64,000 bases of DNA, taken from contig JAVMKO010000005.1 of NCBI GenBank assembly GCA_032164245.1, positions 45,400,193 to 45,464,192 on the forward strand. Direction: 5' to 3'. Source of the DNA: Sternotherus odoratus (taxonomy: Eukaryota > Chordata > Testudines > Kinosternidae). Under the pieces are notes generated by a model, which was not told the DNA's origin, made no database searches, and saw only the letters and a program-made list of their open reading frames with translations. Made by a program: the position numbers and the translations under genes. Below are positions 1 through 8,485 of the stretch, piece after piece; the first letter of the stretch is position 1, and every line of letters starts with the position of its first letter.

Positions 1-612
1 TAGGATTTCCCTGTCCTCTTTGGACACAAGTATGCCTGTGAAGGGTAATTTATTATAGGTCTAATGTACTATAGGTCATAGTGGACAAGCAACTGACCTT
101 GAGCTCTTTGTGTGATGCTGTGGAAATCCTTGGTCGTATAAATGGTGGTAGGAGTAGGGAGGTGATTTCACCTGTATATACTACATTGGTTAGATTAATA
201 CTGAGTTCATTTCTGGTCTCCACATTTTAAAAAGAATCTTGAAAAATTGGAGAGTGTGCAGAACATGTACACATATGTACACAAAAGTTGTTTAAGGACT
301 GGAGAAATTGCCTTACAATAAGAGACTTAAAGAGATCTGTTTATCTTGTCAAAAAGATCGAGAGATGACTTGATTACAGTGTATAAGTAGCTTCACAGGA
401 AGAAAATTCTGGGTATTAAAGGATTCTTTCACCTGATGGAGAAAGACATAACAAGAACCAATGTCTGGAAGCTGAAGCCAGACAAATTCAAATTAGAAAT
501 TAAAGGAGTCTGACGTTCCAAGCACTGGATGTCTTAGGTTCAAGCTCTGAGTGCAGTTCAGGGTCTGGTCTCTTGCTGAGTGCACTGAGGGTCTCTGGAT
601 CAAGTCTGGAGG
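1..612 (+). repeat. Old CR1-like LINE fragment (about 171-506) and flanks
   Basis: About 171-506 resembles the 3' reverse-transcriptase end of an ancient CR1/L3-type LINE in the sense direction (wording such as ttggagagtgtgcagaac and agacttaaagag, then gacttgattacagtgtataa). Bases 1-170 and 507-612 show nothing I recognise. Confidence 0.55.
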
Positions 613-791
613 TTCTTCTTCGAGTGATTGCTCATGTCCATTCCATATGTGTGTGCGCACCGCGCATGCACGGTTCCGGAACTTTTTCCCTAGCGATACC
701 CGTAGGGTCGGCAGGGGCGACCCCTGGAGTGGCGCCGATATGGCATTGTATATATGCCCCTGCCGACCCTTCCCCCGCTCAGTTCCTTCTT
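613..791 (+). repeat. DIRS left inverted terminal repeat
   Basis: About 179 bp whose reverse complement recurs at 6321-6528 with only scattered differences. Shared blocks include gtgtgtgcgcaccgcgcatg and gggtcggcaggggcgacccc. The inner match stops after agttccttctt. Confidence 0.9.
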
Positions 792-940
792 TCCGTCCGT
801 GGCGGTTGCTGGAACAGCTCTGTGCTATCCCGTGATACTCGTTCTTGATTACCAATAGTTAGTGTTATAGTTAATTAGTTAGTTTAGTATAGTTAGTGTT
901 GGTTGTATAGTTCTAAATTTGTTTGTCCTGACGCCAGGTT

Positions 941-3211
941 ATGCCTGGGGCGTCGGGATTTAAAAACTGCAATCAGTGCGGTAAGCCTATGCCCGTGAGT
1001 GACCCTCACTCCCATTGTTTGAAGTGTTTGGGAGAGGGTCATCAAACCGAGCGCTGCTCGATTTGTAAAGGCTTTAAGGCTCGCACGAAAAAGGAGAGAG
1101 ATCATCGTCTTAGATTGATCTTGATGGAGTCTGCCCTGCAGCCATGTGAACCTTCCACTTCGGCTAGCGCACCGGCATCAGTCCGCGGTGCCGCGGCACC
1201 GAAGGACAAGAAGGCATCCAAGCACCGGTCGCCTCGGCACCATGCAGGATCCTCCAGGCGGCACCGCTCGCAATCGCCGGTGCCGTCTAAGAAGGCAAGG
1301 GGGCGCTTTCCGGCCCGCAAGACCTCCGGTGCCCACCCTGCGGCACGAACGGCTTCGGGGCATAGTCAACAGCCCCGGGCTGAGCCGGTGCCGGCGCCGC
1401 CGCGTATCGCGGAGACCGCGCCTGTCTCTCAGGAGCCCACATCCTCCCCAGAGAGAGAACAGCCCGGGTTAGACATGCCGTCAACCCCTGAGGCTTTCGC
1501 TGCGGCAACCGATCTCTTGGAGCTGACCAGAGATCCAGTTCCGCACTTCTTGATCCCGGCACCGCTCCCTAGGACATCGGCACCGGTTATCCCGCCGATG
1601 ATCCCAACCCCGGTACCAGTGGAGATGGTACCGCCAACGTCTCACGAGACGCCCGGTGCAACAGCACTGTCAACGGTGCCGCCACTCCAGGGCCCGACTC
1701 AGCCGGCGAGTCAGCACCGGGAGCTTTACTCTTCGACCCACCCGATGGTGGCACCGGACGGCACCGCCCCTCCCTGGTCACACTCAGATTATTCGTCTGA
1801 GTCCGACTCGAGGTCCTATAGGTCGTACTCCAGGCACAGTCGGCATTCATCCCGGCACCATTCCCGGCACCGGCATTCATCCCACCGGCACCGAGCCACC
1901 GAATGGAGGGAAGACGGTCGAGGTCCGGTACAATGGCCCTTCTGGACCCCTTTTGCTTTTCACCAGGCGCAGGGACCGGCATCCATAACGGCGTCGCTAC
2001 CCTCGGTGCCGCGGGGTCCAGTCTCAGCGACGGTTACGAGACCCCAGCGGGAAGTAGAGGGGGAGTATACGGCACCATCGGCACCGGGTACCTCGGTACC
2101 GGAGTCCACTATTACTCACGGCACCCTACAGGTAGACCCTCAACAGAATACTGATGATCTACAGCAAGCAGGTGACCCTCAGCTGGCATCTTCCTCATCC
2201 TCCCCTGATGAAGCGGTGGCGGGGTCCTCTACATCACTACCACCAATGGATGTCCGTGGCCATCAGGATCTTCTTCGCCGTGTGGCCCAAAATCTTAGTC
2301 TGCAGGTTGAAGAGGTCCAAGACGAGGATGATCCTACAGTGGACATCCTTAAGTCTGACTCTCCGCCTAGGGTGGCCTTGCCATTCCTTAGAAAGATACA
2401 GTCAACAATGGACAACCTTTGGCAGACCCCATCATCTATCCCACCCACAGCCAGGGGAGTGGAGAGACGCTATTTTGCCCCACGTACCGGGTATGAATTC
2501 CTCTTTACTCACCCTCCACCGGGTTCGCTAGTAGCTGATGCCGTCAACCACCGTGAGCGTCAAGGCCAAACAGGTCCTACCCCCCGGTCTCACGACGCTA
2601 AGAAGCTTGACCTTTTGGGGAGGAAAGTTTACTCATCCGCTGCACTTCAACTCAGGGTGGCCAACCAGCAGGCAGCTCTGAGTAGATATTCCTATAACTG
2701 TTGGGCGGCCATGGACAAATTTCAGAACCAGGTCCATAAAGACTCGGCCAAAGAGTTCAAGGCCATAGTGGACGAGGGCAGGTTGGTATCCAGAGCTGCT
2801 CTACAGGCAGCGTTGGACTCGGTGGACTCAGCCTCTAGACAACTGGCGACAGGACTGGTGATGAGAAGGGGGGCATGGCTCCAGGTCTCTGGGATCCCTC
2901 CCCCAGTGCAGTCAACCATCCAGGACCTGCCCTTCGATAAACAGGGGCTGTTTCACCTGGACACAGATAAGAAGCTGCAGTCTTTAAAGGACTCAAGGGC
3001 AATGCTGCGGTCTTTGGGCCTACACACTCCTCAGACTCAGAGGAGGCCCTTCAGACCACCCCCTCCCCCTCCGTCTCGACCCTTCCAACCTCCCCAAGTG
3101 CGAAGAGACCAGCCTAGGAGGGGCGGCAGGGGAGCTAGCCGCGGCCGCCCAAGACCTGGATCCCGACAATCCCAGAATTCGGGTGCGCATCAACCCAGAC
3201 CAGGATTTTGA
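941..3211 (+). CDS. DIRS gag-like protein (756 aa)
   Basis: Likely the nucleocapsid/Gag protein of the DIRS element, packaging its RNA. It is open from ATG 941 to the stop at 3211. Near the N terminus there is a CX2C pair (C10, C13) and a classic zinc knuckle CX2CX4HX4C (C26, C29, H34, C39), then another Cys at 42. The middle is Pro/Ser/Thr-rich, with a Ser/Arg/His-rich stretch around residues 290-320. The C terminus has a run of prolines and an Arg/Gly-rich tail, fitting nucleic-acid binding. The last 29 bases overlap the next frame, which lies in a different phase. Function is inferred from position and motifs; Gag proteins of this class share little sequence. Confidence 0.82.
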   Translation: MPGASGFKNCNQCGKPMPVSDPHSHCLKCLGEGHQTERCSICKGFKARTKKERDHRLRLILMESALQPCEPSTSASAPASVRGAAAPKDKKASKHRSPRHHAGSSRRHRSQSPVPSKKARGRFPARKTSGAHPAARTASGHSQQPRAEPVPAPPRIAETAPVSQEPTSSPEREQPGLDMPSTPEAFAAATDLLELTRDPVPHFLIPAPLPRTSAPVIPPMIPTPVPVEMVPPTSHETPGATALSTVPPLQGPTQPASQHRELYSSTHPMVAPDGTAPPWSHSDYSSESDSRSYRSYSRHSRHSSRHHSRHRHSSHRHRATEWREDGRGPVQWPFWTPFAFHQAQGPASITASLPSVPRGPVSATVTRPQREVEGEYTAPSAPGTSVPESTITHGTLQVDPQQNTDDLQQAGDPQLASSSSSPDEAVAGSSTSLPPMDVRGHQDLLRRVAQNLSLQVEEVQDEDDPTVDILKSDSPPRVALPFLRKIQSTMDNLWQTPSSIPPTARGVERRYFAPRTGYEFLFTHPPPGSLVADAVNHRERQGQTGPTPRSHDAKKLDLLGRKVYSSAALQLRVANQQAALSRYSYNCWAAMDKFQNQVHKDSAKEFKAIVDEGRLVSRAALQAALDSVDSASRQLATGLVMRRGAWLQVSGIPPPVQSTIQDLPFDKQGLFHLDTDKKLQSLKDSRAMLRSLGLHTPQTQRRPFRPPPPPPSRPFQPPQVRRDQPRRGGRGASRGRPRPGSRQSQNSGAHQPRPGF

Positions 3212-5120
3212 AGGTGTGCGCGAGGACCACGAACCAGTTCACTTGCCATTTCTGAACCGCTTATCCCGCTTCTACCACGCCTGGGAATCTATCACCTCGG
3301 ACAGATGGGTACTCAGCCTCGTAGAGGTGGGATATTCGATCCAATTCCACACCCTCCCACCCAACCATCCGCCCTCCCCGTCCCTCTTCAGGGACCCATC
3401 TCACGAGCAACTCCTAGATCAGGAGGTACAGACCCTCTTGTCTTTGGGTGCTATAGAGGAGGTTCCTCAAGAATTCCGGGGCAAAGGATATTATTCCCGT
3501 TATTTCCTCATTCCAAAGGCCAAGGGCGGCCTTCGCCCCATCTTGGACCTGCGAGGCCTCAACTCGTACATAAAGAAGTTGAAGTTTCGCATGCTATCAT
3601 TGGCGTCCATAATCCCGGCTATGGCACACAGAGACTGGTTCGCGGCCCTCGACTTGAAAGATGCTTATTTCCACATCTCTATTATCCCATCTCACCGAAG
3701 ATTCCTGCGTTTCGTACTCGGACGACAACACTACCAGTTTACGGCTCTCCCTTTCGGGCTTTCGACCGCCCCAAGGGTATTCACAAAGTGCATGGCAGTA
3801 GTGGCAGCCTTTCTCAGAAGGCAGGGCATTCATGTCTACCCCTACCTGGACGATTGGCTCATAAGAGCAAATTCAAGAAGCCTCTTAAAATCGCACATAC
3901 GGTTTATCAGGGCAACCTTCCTCCGGTTGGGACTTATCCTGAATGTTCCAAAGTCCACCCTCATTCCCACACAGAGGATCGAGTTTATAGGGGTCATATT
4001 GGATTCCCTGCAAGCAAGGGCTTTCTTACCTCCGGCCCGGGCCGATTCCATCTCGAACATTATCCGTTCACTCCTGCAGTTCCCGACCACGACGGCCAGA
4101 AACTGTATGGTCCTCATGGGACACATGGCAGCATGCACTTACGTGGTGCCATACGCAAGACTTCGCCTCCGACCCTTACAAGCATGGTTTGCAGGCGTAT
4201 ACAACCAGCGCAGAGACCCGCTGGACCGCATAGTGACCCTTCCAGTGCAGGTCAGACACTCCCTCCACTGGTGGCTCCAACCTCAGTCTCTAAATTCAGG
4301 GGTTCCCTTTCGCAAGCCACAGCCATCTATGACCCTGGTGACAGATGCTTCCTCCCTCGGATGGGGAGCGCATCTCGGGGAAATCCGGACCCAGGGCCTA
4401 TGGTCACAGGAAGAACTGTCCCTTCACATCAACGTCAGGGAGCTCAGAGCGGTTCGTCTAGCATGCCAGACGTTCCAACCACTCTTACGAGGCAAGTATG
4501 TGTCAGTCCTAACAGACAATACAGCCACGATGTTCTATATAAACAAACAGGGTGGTGCTCGCTCCTCTCGCCTGTGCAGGGAAGCCCTCGCCCTCTGGGA
4601 TTTCTGTATTCCTCGAGGGATCTCCCTCACAGCCACATATCTCCCAGGGACTCAGAACGTGCTGGCCGACACTCTCAGCCGTTCATTCAGAGGCCACGAG
4701 TGGTCACTCAGACCGGATGTTGCCCACTCGATTTTCCTAAGGTGGGGGTTTCCCCTCATAGATCTGTTCGCCACGAAGGCCAACAGGAAGTGCCAGAGGT
4801 TTTGCTCCCTCCTCAACCTCAGTCCGGGGTCAGAGGGGGATGCCTTTCAGGTAGCATGGTCAGGGGGCCTGTTCTACGCGTTTCCCCCTTTTCCCCTCAT
4901 ACACAGGGTGTTGATCAAAGCCCAGCAGGACAGGGCGTCTCTCATAGTAATAGCCCCGGCGTGGCCGCGGCAGCACTGGTACACGGTGCTGAGGTCAATG
5001 TGTGTGACGAGACCCTTAACGCTGCCCCTGTCCCCAACACTAATTTCCCAGGACCACGGCAGGTTGTTGCACCCCAACCTGCAGTCGCTCCACCTCACGG
5101 CGTGGAATATCCGTGGCTGA
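3183..5120 (+). CDS. DIRS reverse transcriptase-RNase H (645 aa), with methyltransferase-like tail
   Basis: Copies the element RNA into DNA. RT motifs are in order: GGLRPILDLRGLN, motif A LDLKDAYF (D157), LPFGLSTAP, and the catalytic YLDD at 221-224. An RNase H domain follows with its four acidic residues: D388 (TDAS), E420 (RELRA), D445 (LTDN) and D496 (LADTLSR). After it, about residues 515-630 contain DLFATKANRK, a YAFPPFPLI motif and APAWPRQHWY, resembling the DAM-methyltransferase-like module known behind RNase H in DIRS elements; that label is an inference. The frame overlaps gag by 29 bp and ends with TGA at 5118, 11 bp before the recombinase ATG. No internal stop was seen. Confidence 0.92.
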   Translation: MRINPDQDFEGVREDHEPVHLPFLNRLSRFYHAWESITSDRWVLSLVEVGYSIQFHTLPPNHPPSPSLFRDPSHEQLLDQEVQTLLSLGAIEEVPQEFRGKGYYSRYFLIPKAKGGLRPILDLRGLNSYIKKLKFRMLSLASIIPAMAHRDWFAALDLKDAYFHISIIPSHRRFLRFVLGRQHYQFTALPFGLSTAPRVFTKCMAVVAAFLRRQGIHVYPYLDDWLIRANSRSLLKSHIRFIRATFLRLGLILNVPKSTLIPTQRIEFIGVILDSLQARAFLPPARADSISNIIRSLLQFPTTTARNCMVLMGHMAACTYVVPYARLRLRPLQAWFAGVYNQRRDPLDRIVTLPVQVRHSLHWWLQPQSLNSGVPFRKPQPSMTLVTDASSLGWGAHLGEIRTQGLWSQEELSLHINVRELRAVRLACQTFQPLLRGKYVSVLTDNTATMFYINKQGGARSSRLCREALALWDFCIPRGISLTATYLPGTQNVLADTLSRSFRGHEWSLRPDVAHSIFLRWGFPLIDLFATKANRKCQRFCSLLNLSPGSEGDAFQVAWSGGLFYAFPPFPLIHRVLIKAQQDRASLIVIAPAWPRQHWYTVLRSMCVTRPLTLPLSPTLISQDHGRLLHPNLQSLHLTAWNIRG

Positions 5121-5131
5121 ACCCCGAGGAA

Positions 5132-6174
5132 ATGCAGTGCTCGGATTCAGTTAGGGATGTCCTCCTCGGTAGCAGGAAACCTTCCACTAGGGCGACGTAT
5201 ACGGCCAAATGGAAGCGTTTCTCCTTGTGGTCCCGAGGGAAAGGTAGAGAGCCTATGACCTCTACAATCCCCAATGTCTTGGATTACCTACTCGAGCTGA
5301 AGCAGCAGGGGTTAGCGCTCTCTACTATTAGGGTACACCTGGCTGCTATATCAGCTTTCCACTTAGGGGTTGGGGGCGCTACGATATTTAGCAACCCCTT
5401 GGTCCGCAGATTTTTGAAGGGTTTAGAGAGGTCGTATCCCCAAGTCCGCCAACCCGTCTCCCCGTGGGACCTCAATCTCGTACTGAGGGCATTGATGAGA
5501 CCCCCATTTGAGCCCATGGGCACATGCCCACTATCCTATCTTTCATGGAAGACTGTCTTTTTAGTGGCAATTACTTCTGCCCGTAGGGTTTCCGAACTTA
5601 GGGCTCTCACTTCCGAGCCCCCCACACGGTCTTCCATAAGGATAAGGTTCAATTGCGTCCTCACCCGGCCTTCCTTCCCAAGGTAATCTCACCATTCCAT
5701 CTGAACCAGGATGTGTTTTTACCGGTATTCTTCCCCAAGCCCCACGCTACCAATAGGGAAAGAATGCTTCACTCTTTGGATGTGAAGAGGGCTTTGGCCT
5801 TTTATATTGACAGAACCAAGACTTTTCGTAAATCTCCACAACTTTTTATTTCAGTGGCAGAAAGGATGAAAGGGTTACCGGTTTCTACCCAGCGTCTTTC
5901 GACCTGGATTACATCATGTATTAAACTGTGTTATAACCTCTCGAATGCTACTCCCCCAGCACTGACAGCGCATTCGACCAGGGCGCAGGCTGCATCCACG
6001 GCATTCCTGGCACACATTCCGATCCTGGACATCTGTAGAGCGGCGACGTGGTCTTCTATACACACCTTCGCGTCGCATTACGCCATCGTGCAGCAGTCGA
6101 TGGAGGATGCCGCCGTGGGACAGGCGGTTCTAGCGGTAGGAACTCAAGGTACTCCTCACCCTCCTCCCAGATAA
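5132..6174 (+). pseudogene. DIRS tyrosine recombinase, interrupted by one frameshift
   Basis: This enzyme would insert the circular DNA copy. The first frame opens at ATG 5132 and shows the SAM-like N-terminal part (STRATYTAKWKRF, LSTIRVHLAAIS) and the first catalytic Arg in TSARRVSELRAL, then stops at 5686. A second frame, shifted by one, takes over within about 5600-5650 and runs to the stop at 6174. It carries the H-x-x-R box (HSTR, 5971-5982) and the catalytic Tyr in SHYAIV (codon 6079-6081). The shift lies near a run of C (gagcccccc), so a single-base slip is the likely cause. It could also be an assembly error in a homopolymer. Confidence 0.88.
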
Positions 6175-6186
6175 CTGCTCGCAAGT

Positions 6187-6285
6187 CACATATGGAATGG
6201 ACATGAGCAATCACTCGAAGAAGAAAGAACAGTTACTTACCTCGTAACGTTGGTTCTTCGAGATGTGTTGCTCATGTCCATTCCG
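6187..6285 (+). repeat. DIRS internal complementary region (circle-junction template)
   Basis: The first part (6187-about 6223) is the reverse complement of the left terminus (613-649). The second part (6224-6285) is the reverse complement of the right terminus (6467-6528). The two termini therefore meet here back to back, which is the arrangement thought to template the closed circle. Confidence 0.88.
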
Positions 6286-6320
6286 AAACCCTCCCGCCTC
6301 CCCTCTGTCGGAGTACCGGC

Positions 6321-6528
6321 AAGAAGGAACTGAGCGGGGGAAGGGTCGGCAGGGGCATATATACAATGCCATATCGGCGCCACTCCAGGGGTCGCCCCTG
6401 CCGACCCTACGGGTATCGCTAGGGAAAAAGTTCCGGAACCGTGCATGCGCGGTGCGCACACACATATGGAATGGACATGAACAACACATCTCGAAGAACC
6501 AACGTTACGAGGTAAGTAACTGTTCTTT
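6321..6528 (-). repeat. DIRS right inverted terminal repeat with outer extension
   Basis: The inverted copy of the left repeat, but reaching about 30 bp further out (aacgttacgaggtaagtaac). Such a right-end extension is a known feature of DIRS-1 elements. Confidence 0.88.
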
Positions 6529-6882
6529 TCACATCCTCTGCTGTGGCAGGGTTGGGGGGAGCTTTTTTTTTTTTTTTTTTTTAGTTAATCACGTGAGTTA
6601 ACTGCAGTTAATCAACAGGCCTAGTTAAGGTTTTTTTGGGTCCTATACCCACCCCTGATTTTATTTGCCATTTAAAAAAAAAGATTTTTCAATAACATTT
6701 TCCTATTTCAAAACAAATACTTTTTCTCTCTCTCTCATTGCTGTGTGAAAAACTAACAAAAACAACAAGGGGAAGTGACTGAGTAACTGATTGTAGTGCA
6801 GAGGGGTGGGGAAAATGAAAGACTAAAACCAGTGTGCTCTCAAATGTGCAAAGTAACCAAAGTGAAATAATAGAGAAAAATA
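6529..6882. other. Poly-T tract and unassigned sequence
   Basis: A 19-base T run (about 6561-6580) and AT-rich sequence. No gene or recognisable repeat seen. Confidence 0.4.
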
Positions 6883-7350
6883 CTCCATAGATTCATAGAT
6901 TTCAAGGTCAGAAGGAATCATTTTGATTCTCTAGTCTAGTGGCTCTCAACCTTTCCAGACTACTGTACTCTTCTCAGGAGTCTGCTTAGTCTTGCATACA
7001 AGTTTCACCTCACTTTAAAACTACTTGCTTATAAAATCAGTTATAAAAATACATAGGTGTCACAGAACACTATTACTGAAACATTGCTTATGTTCTCATT
7101 ATTACCAGATAATTATAAAATAAATCAAGTGGAATATAAATATTGTACTTACATTTCAGTGTATAGAATATAGAGCAGTATATCATATAAAATTTTAGTT
7201 TGTACTGACTTTGTAGTGGTTTTTATGTAGCCTGTTGTAAAACTAGGTAAATATCGAGATGAGTTGATGTATCCCCTTGAAGACCTCTGCGTGATCTATT
7301 CTGACCTACCTAACATAGGCCACAGAACTTCCCAAAAATAATTCCTACAT
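6883..7350 (-). repeat. CR1 3'-end fragment interrupted by a hAT-like fragment
   Basis: The CR1 tail text (attcatagatttcaaggtca, then ctagtct) stops near 6938 and seems to resume near 7290 (gatctattctgacctacc, then ataggccacagaacttcc). The piece between, starting tagtggctctcaacc, looks like a 5'-intact, 3'-decayed hAT copy of about 350 bp. Target duplication is not clear. Confidence 0.55.
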
Positions 7351-7449
7351 CAAATTGTTTATAAAAACATCCACACATTCTCTTTTGATAGCTACATTAA
7401 TACCTAAAATTAGTGTATTTGTGACGATAGGTAAAATGCTTTCAAAATA

Positions 7450-7703
7450 GGGATGTAAATAACATTAGAAAAATAATCTTTTAAACCATTAAAATTGTAT
7501 CAATTAAACATTTAACTGTTAAGGAGTTCACAACATAGGTGCTGGAGCTAGCGTTGCTGCATCATCCCCGCATTCTATGCTGGGCTCCACCGCTGGCCCA
7601 AGGTCCTGTCTGCTGGCCCCAGCCTCAACCCTCTTACTGTTTACTGAATACGTTACTGGAAAGGCTGATGCTTATTGGTTAATCGGTTACCATTTTACAT
7701 CCT
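7450..7703. mobile_element. Short inverted-repeat transposon (MITE), hAT-like
   Basis: About 253 bp bounded by GGATGTAAA and TTTACATCC as inverted ends. No coding capacity. The class is an inference from the terminal sequence. Confidence 0.5.
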
Positions 7704-8395
7704 TAATTTAAAAAGTGTAGGTTTTTTTAGCTATGTCCCTTTTGTAAATACTTACCTTTACACATAATGAAAAAAACTTTACATATAAGAGAGAGTAATG
7801 CTAGATATGTGTCGGAAAGATATAGAAACAAAGTATCTCTCTCTCCTAGGTATTTATAATGTTCCCATAATCTTAGTAAGTGATGGTAGCTATATTATTT
7901 GAGCAATCTAATGTGATGATGTAATTGAAGATTGTATCATGATGTGTGCACACAAGGGAACATAGTGATGATTACATGTTCAGCCTTGGCTTTGGGATTT
8001 CCTGACATTTGACTGTTTAACTGTGTAGACTTGTAATGTCAGAGTTTCTTTTGGTTACTACAATTAACTTACCATGTAACTTGAGTGGCAGTTGAAATAA
8101 ACGCAGAAACTTAGAGCCTAGTGTTTTGATAAACTGCATTTTAGAAAAAGTGACACACCATGCTATTTAAGTGTAACTGGAACTCCTTGACTTTAGTCTG
8201 CGTTGAAGAGGTTTTGTGCATAGAATAATGTAGGTTAACCAGAGCTCTCTCATTTCCTTTGAATGGGCAGTCTGCATTCCTGGAGCACTTTTCCTTCACT
8301 ATATCCTCTCCTCTATTTACTTTAGATTTGTTTACAAATTTTAAAGTGAAAACTTCTCTGCCTAGTTGCTAATTGTTTTTTTAATATTATTCTAG
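7704..8395. other. Sequence upstream of FANCD2 exon 2, nothing recognised
   Basis: AT-rich. It ends in the pyrimidine-rich acceptor of exon 2. No repeat or promoter identified. Confidence 0.4.
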
Positions 8396-8485
8396 GATAC
8401 AACAAAGATTTTGTTGCCATGGTTTCAAAACGAAAATTGTCCAAATCTGATGCTCATGGGGACAGTCTGATTGCAGAATTACCAC
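8396..8485 (+). CDS. FANCD2: FANCD2 exon 2 (start codon)
   Basis: Twenty-three bases of 5' UTR precede the ATG at 8419, whose context (ttgccATGG) fits a vertebrate initiation site. It encodes residues 1-22 plus one base; the basic start MVSKRKLSK matches the N terminus of the family. The acceptor is tattattctag and the donor is GTATGT at 8486. Confidence 0.93.

Larger units (their letters stand above)
613..6528 (+). mobile_element. DIRS-family tyrosine-recombinase retrotransposon, near full length
   Basis: A 5.9-kb element with the full DIRS layout: inverted terminal repeats, gag, overlapping RT-RNase H frame, tyrosine recombinase, and an internal complementary region that pairs with both outer ends. 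DIRS elements replicate through a circular DNA inserted by the recombinase and leave no target duplication; none is seen here. Ends are set by where the internal region stops matching each terminus (TTCTTCTTCGAG at 613; CTGTTCTTT ending 6528). Only one clear break, in the recombinase, was seen. It is in the same orientation as FANCD2, upstream of its first coding exon. Confidence 0.92.

Noticed and set aside
3305..5131. Open frame overlapping the DIRS RT in another phase
   Set aside because: Only the part from 5132 is the recombinase; the rest is a shadow of the RT gene.
1..8395. FANCD2 exon 1 and promoter upstream of exon 2
   Set aside because: No CpG-rich start region or donor-bearing non-coding exon could be supported; probably left of the window.
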